From NCBI GenBank assembly GCA_944391635.1, contig CALXUL010000369.1, positions 1-9,237 on the forward strand: DNA of 9,237 nucleotides, in the 5' to 3' direction. The stretch is from an uncultured Clostridia bacterium (GTDB lineage: Bacteria > Bacillota > Clostridia > UBA1381). Below, piece by piece: positions 6,006 through 9,237 of this stretch. The notes beneath the pieces are model-generated. The model made no database searches and was not told the DNA's origin. It saw only the letters and a program-made list of their open reading frames with translations. The first letter of the stretch is position 1. Each line of letters opens with the position of its first letter. Position numbers and translations under genes: made by a program.

Positions 6006-6899
6006 ATGGTTGATCAAAAAGTTTTAGATGCAGTCAATGAAATGAGAACTAGTTGGAAGGCTAGCGATGATAAGCGTGATAGCGGCTTGCCACATGACAT
6101 TCCAGAAGTGAAGAGAATTGATGATCTTCAATATGGTGAAGATCCTAAGTGGAACTTGCTTGACCTTTATCTACCTAAGAATGTAGAAGGAAAAATTCCA
6201 GTAATCATTAACATCCATGGTGGTGGCTGGGTTTACGGTACAAAAGAAACTTATCAATTTTATGGCTTAGGAATGGCTAAGCGCGGCTTTGCTTTTGTTA
6301 ACCCTAACTACAAGCTTGGACCTGAAGTAAGCTTCCCTAAGGAGCTTGATCAAGTAAACGAATATATTTACTGGGTTGCTGATCATGCTGATGAGTATAA
6401 CCTTGATAAGAACAATGTTTTCTTAATTGGGGACTCAGCTGGTGGCCAAATGGCAGAACAATATACCGCTATTTTAACTAACCCAGAATATCGTGAAAAA
6501 TTTGGTTATAAGTTAACTGACTTAAAGTTCAGAGCTGTTGCCTTGAATAGTCCAGCCACCTTTATGTTAGACAAGGGCATGATAGCTGGTGGTACATTAG
6601 CTTACTTCAAGCCAGATGTAATGGATGAAAAGAATCGTGATTTGCTTAATGTTGAAAAATACATTACTGAAGATTTCTTACCAACCTTTATAAGTACCGC
6701 AAATCAAGACTTCATTCATGATTGTGCTGTTCGTTTAGACGGATTTTTAAGAGCAAAAGGAATCGAAGTAATTCAAAAGTCCTGGGGTGATGAAAAGCAT
6801 CCAGAACCACATGTCTTCTTGATTAATCAAAAAGATGAGTTAGCTAAAGACGCTAATGATGAAGAGGCAGCATTCTTCAAGAAGCACATCAACAAATAG
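6006..6899 (+). CDS. Alpha/beta hydrolase esterase, hormone-sensitive lipase family (first paralogue)
   Basis: This 297-residue protein has the marks of the bacterial HSL (family IV) esterases, which cleave short or medium acyl esters. HGGG at 71-74 forms the oxyanion hole and GDSAG at 142-146 holds the nucleophile Ser144. Asp235 (ANQDF) and His269 (EPHVF) are the likely rest of the triad. No signal peptide is present, so it should act in the cytosol. A very strong AGGAGGG site sets the start. It is the first gene of a three-gene operon, 26 bases before an MFS transporter, with a paralogue behind that. The two esterases share the N-terminal DIPEV/EIPEV region, the core motifs and the INQKDELAK tail, and look close to half identical by eye. 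Residues 183-213, between core and acid residue, differ most and are shorter here. The fold is certain; the natural ester is unknown (acylated sugars, phenolic esters and lipids are all possible). Confidence 0.9.
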   Translation: MVDQKVLDAVNEMRTSWKASDDKRDSGLPHDIPEVKRIDDLQYGEDPKWNLLDLYLPKNVEGKIPVIINIHGGGWVYGTKETYQFYGLGMAKRGFAFVNPNYKLGPEVSFPKELDQVNEYIYWVADHADEYNLDKNNVFLIGDSAGGQMAEQYTAILTNPEYREKFGYKLTDLKFRAVALNSPATFMLDKGMIAGGTLAYFKPDVMDEKNRDLLNVEKYITEDFLPTFISTANQDFIHDCAVRLDGFLRAKGIEVIQKSWGDEKHPEPHVFLINQKDELAKDANDEEAAFFKKHINK

Positions 6900-6925
6900 T
6901 CATTTTTCGATAGGAGGAAAGAAAA

Positions 6926-8095
6926 ATGAAAAAAGCTAAAAGAACGCAAGATCATTTGATTTTCAAAATTTCATTACTATCAATATCCATCTTCTTGATG
7001 ATGGCACCGGCAATTTCACCAGCTTTACCACTTATGTATCATGCCTTTCCAGGCGTGGATCAAGCTGGGGTTGAAACTTTAGCCACTATTCCTAATATTG
7101 GTATCGTAATCGGGTTGCTAATCAGTCCATTTCTGATTCGCTTCATTGGTGAAAAAGCTACGATTTTAACTGGTTTGGTTGTCACCTTGCTTAGTGGTAC
7201 TTTTCCAATGTACGCTACTGCCTATACACCAATCTTAATTTCACGTTTCTTGATTGGTGCTGGTATCGGTTTGTTCAACTCATTAGCCGTAAGCTTGATT
7301 CCACAATTTTATGGCGATGATGAAGAAGAATTGGCTACGATGGTCGGTTACCAAAACGTAGTGGGTGGCTTAGGTGCCGCAATTGCTTCATTTTTGATTA
7401 GTTACTTGATCACCATTTCCTGGCATGCAGCCTTTGCCATTTACTTCTTAGTAATTCCCGTATTAATTCTCTTCACCATCTTTGTGCCACTTCCTCGTGA
7501 AAAAGTAGATGAAAATAATCAAAAGAAGGCTAGACCAAAGCAAACAGTTAATAAGAAAGTAATCATGATTGCCATCTTTATGTTCTTCATCTTCTTATTT
7601 TACATGCCAATGAGTTTTAAGATTCCAGCATTTGTAGTTGAAGAAAAATTAGGTACAGTTAGTGAACTTTCATTATTAACAGGTATTTTGAACCTGGTAA
7701 GTATTCCTGTTGGTGCTTCATTTGGTTTCTTCTTTAAGAGATTGCACGATAAGATTTTCCCAATTGGCTTTTTAATTGTAGCTATTGGCTTCTTAGTTAT
7801 CGCAATGTCAGTCAACTTTGTCATGCTTACAATAGGAAGTTTAATTTTAGGTATTGGTTTCGGTCTTTCAGTTCCATATATGTACAACTGGCTTGATTGG
7901 AGTGCACCAAAGAACTCAGTCAACTTGGCTACAACTATCGTGTTAGTTTTGGTAAACGTAGGGTGTGCTATCTCACCAATGGTTTTAAATGCAATTACTT
8001 CAAGTGCTAAGATGTGTTTGCTTGTTTCGGCCATCTTCTTTGGTTGCTTTACAATTTACGCATTTATTCACTATTTAAGAGTTCACAAGAATTAA
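6926..8095 (+). CDS. Major facilitator superfamily transporter, 12 membrane segments
   Basis: This 389-residue membrane protein has about twelve hydrophobic segments. Six lie roughly between residues 13 and 188 and six between 212 and 384, split by a basic central loop at 189-211 as is usual for the superfamily. The loop between segments 2 and 3 (IRFIGEKATILTG, about 71-83) is a degenerate form of the MFS signature, and RFLIGAGIGLFNS in segment 4 fits the DHA1-like (drug:H+ antiporter-1) pattern. Transport is expected to be driven by the proton gradient; direction and substrate cannot be told from sequence. AGGAGG at 6912-6917 gives a strong start. It sits between two cytoplasmic esterase genes, 26 and 18 bases away and with no promoter or terminator between, so all three are probably one transcript. 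It may import an esterified compound or export a product; MFS members of this type are often over-annotated as drug pumps. Confidence 0.9.
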   Translation: MKKAKRTQDHLIFKISLLSISIFLMMAPAISPALPLMYHAFPGVDQAGVETLATIPNIGIVIGLLISPFLIRFIGEKATILTGLVVTLLSGTFPMYATAYTPILISRFLIGAGIGLFNSLAVSLIPQFYGDDEEELATMVGYQNVVGGLGAAIASFLISYLITISWHAAFAIYFLVIPVLILFTIFVPLPREKVDENNQKKARPKQTVNKKVIMIAIFMFFIFLFYMPMSFKIPAFVVEEKLGTVSELSLLTGILNLVSIPVGASFGFFFKRLHDKIFPIGFLIVAIGFLVIAMSVNFVMLTIGSLILGIGFGLSVPYMYNWLDWSAPKNSVNLATTIVLVLVNVGCAISPMVLNAITSSAKMCLLVSAIFFGCFTIYAFIHYLRVHKN

Positions 8096-8113
8096 TATTT
8101 AGAAGGCTGGATT

Positions 8114-9022
8114 ATGGAATATACGCAAGAAATGAAAGACTTAATTACTAAGTTTAGAGCTGAATGGAAAAAGCACGATGACGAAAGAGATGAAGGCCTG
8201 TCAACTGAGATTCCAGAAGTGATCCGTCATAATGACATTAGCTATGGTCCTTACGGTAAATATAATTTGCTTGATTTGAATTTGCCCAAAAATTATTCAG
8301 GCAAATTGCCAGTAATCATCAATATTCACGGTGGTGGTTTCTTCTATGGCAGCAAAGAAACGTATCAATTCTACTGTATTTTTTTGGCTAAACAAGGTTT
8401 TGCCGTAGTAAACTTCAATTATCGTTTGGCTCCTGAGTATCAATTTCCAGCAAATATTGAAGACATTGATCACGTATACAATTGGCTTTTTACTAATGCG
8501 GAAAAGTATAATTTTGATTTGAACAACGTCTTCTTAATGGGTGACTCAGCTGGTGGTCAAATGGTAACGCAAATGAGTGCTATCTATACTAACCCTGAAT
8601 ATCGTCACATGTTTGGCTTGAGAAATCCTGACTTTACGATCAGAGCAGGGGCTACTAACTGTGGTGGCTTTATTACTGAGAATTATCATAAGATTCCTAA
8701 AGAGCCAGAATTGTTGTATGTGGCAAATTTGTATTTCTCAACCCACCAAGATAATGCCATAGTTGATCTAACAAAGGTTGAAAACTATATTACTAATCAA
8801 ATGTTGCCACTGTATGTAATGACAACAAATAAGGACTTTATCCGTGAACAATCTGTCGAACTAGACAAGTTTTTAACGGAACATCATATTAAACATGAAT
8901 TTCATGATTATGGTGATGATCAACATGAGCGTCAACATGTTTTTCATATTAATCAGAAAGATGAATTAGCTAAAAAATGCAATCTTGATGAAATCAGATT
9001 TTTCAAGGAACATATGGCCTAA
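8114..9022 (+). CDS. Alpha/beta hydrolase esterase, hormone-sensitive lipase family (second paralogue)
   Basis: This 302-residue esterase is a paralogue of the first gene of the operon. HGGG at 72-75, GDSAG at 143-147 (Ser145), Asp241 (NKDFI) and His275 (RQHVF) form an intact predicted active site. No signal peptide is present. An AGAAGG site at 8101-8106 lies seven bases before the ATG and 18 bases separate it from the transporter. Compared with its partner it has HGGGFFYG instead of HGGGWVYG, and a longer, different segment at about 184-218 where substrate specificity usually lies in this family. The pair therefore probably handles two ester types or two positions on one compound. The last gene of the operon, it is followed by a strong hairpin terminator. 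An ancient tandem duplication with the transporter between the copies is the simplest origin. Enzyme class is firm, substrate unknown. Confidence 0.9.
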   Translation: MEYTQEMKDLITKFRAEWKKHDDERDEGLSTEIPEVIRHNDISYGPYGKYNLLDLNLPKNYSGKLPVIINIHGGGFFYGSKETYQFYCIFLAKQGFAVVNFNYRLAPEYQFPANIEDIDHVYNWLFTNAEKYNFDLNNVFLMGDSAGGQMVTQMSAIYTNPEYRHMFGLRNPDFTIRAGATNCGGFITENYHKIPKEPELLYVANLYFSTHQDNAIVDLTKVENYITNQMLPLYVMTTNKDFIREQSVELDKFLTEHHIKHEFHDYGDDQHERQHVFHINQKDELAKKCNLDEIRFFKEHMA

Positions 9023-9034
9023 AATAATTTCCAT

Positions 9035-9067
9035 AAAAACCATCTTAGTTAGTCTAGGATGGTTTTT
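9035..9067 (+). terminator. Rho-independent terminator of the esterase operon
   Basis: A 14-bp stem with one T-G wobble pairs 9035-9048 with 9054-9067 around a five-base loop (TTAGT) and ends in five T. The left arm starts with five A, so it may also work weakly on the other strand. Confidence 0.9.
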
Positions 9068-9085
9068 GTATGCAATGAAATAGTT

Positions 9086-9119
9086 TATAATTATAGATGA
9101 AAAATTAATAATAGGAGGG
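9086..9119 (+). promoter_or_regulatory. -10 element and ribosome binding site of the secreted protein gene
   Basis: A perfect TATAAT at 9086-9091 lies 35 bases before the ATG. The T-rich tail of the preceding terminator occupies the -35 region and gives only a weak match. AGGAGGG at 9113-9119 is a strong ribosome site seven bases before the start. Confidence 0.5.
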
Positions 9120-9126
9120 ATCTATT

Positions 9127-9237
9127 ATGAGGAAGAGATATTTGTTTTTGATGTCATTAGTTGCATTTTTTAGCATTTTCTTTGTAGGGATGCAAAGTCA
9201 AAATGTTTATGCAGCTAGTCAATATGGCATTGCTCGT
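9127..9237 (+). CDS. N-terminus of a secreted protein of unknown function; gene continues past the right edge
   Basis: An open frame of 37 codons begins at ATG 9127 behind a strong AGGAGGG site and reaches the window edge without a stop. It reads as a classic Sec signal peptide: MRKRYLF gives the positive start, residues 6-21 are hydrophobic, and QNVYAAS (25-31) contains a likely signal peptidase I site after VYA (about residue 29) or one residue later. The visible mature part (QYGIAR) is too short to assign a family. It has its own promoter and lies behind a terminator, so it is independent of the esterase operon. Confidence 0.75.
   Translation, partial: MRKRYLFLMSLVAFFSIFFVGMQSQNVYAASQYGIAR

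Noticed and set aside
7600..8034. 144-residue open frame on the minus strand inside the MFS gene
   Set aside because: It is antisense to membrane segments of a clear transporter and has no start signals.
1..9237. CRISPR arrays, tRNA or rRNA genes, insertion sequences, phage genes, toxin-antitoxin pairs
   Set aside because: I looked for regular repeats, cloverleaf-like segments, transposase motifs and inverted repeat ends and saw none. All hairpins found are ordinary terminators.

Overview
The window looks like chromosomal DNA of a low-GC Gram-positive bacterium, most likely a Lactobacillus of the acidophilus/crispatus/helveticus group. The reasons are strong AGGAGG-type ribosome binding sites, AT-rich DNA with compact rho-independent hairpins, a YSIRK-type/LPxTG wall-anchored surface protein, and CcpA-type (cre-like) operators. 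The genus call is an inference from style and protein families; no marker gene is present.

Layout. (1) Positions 1-806, minus strand: 5' part of a GT-B family 4 glycosyltransferase that runs off the left edge. Divergent from it is a PlsC-like acyltransferase (874-1734) with its own terminator. (2) Positions 1859-2944: a gene for a YSIRK/LPQTG surface protein, cut by one in-frame TGA at 2417-2419 and with changes in its secretion motif, so called a pseudogene. (3) Positions 2950-2989: a symmetric hairpin that can end transcription from both sides. (4) Positions 3009-3941, minus strand: a ketopantoate reductase/D-2-hydroxyacid dehydrogenase family gene. (5) Divergent from it, 4117-5900: a ROK sugar kinase-like protein and an AraC-family regulator joined by a TAATG stop/start overlap and closed by a terminator. 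(6) Positions 6006-9022: an operon of esterase, MFS transporter and second esterase. The two esterases are paralogues of the GDSAG/HGGG (hormone-sensitive lipase) family and lack signal peptides; a strong terminator follows. (7) Positions 9127-9237: the start of a secreted protein of unknown function, running off the right edge.

How it may work together (inference). Genes 4-6 look like one small catabolic locus. The MFS protein would move a small, possibly acylated compound. Two cytoplasmic esterases with different substrate-facing segments would remove ester groups. The ROK protein would phosphorylate a released sugar, and the AraC protein would sense the compound. Each of the three transcription units has a cre-like operator at or near its predicted transcription start, which suggests shared carbon catabolite control. 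No substrate can be named from sequence alone. I see no CRISPR array, tRNA, rRNA, insertion sequence or phage gene. No intergenic stretch exceeds about 175 bases.
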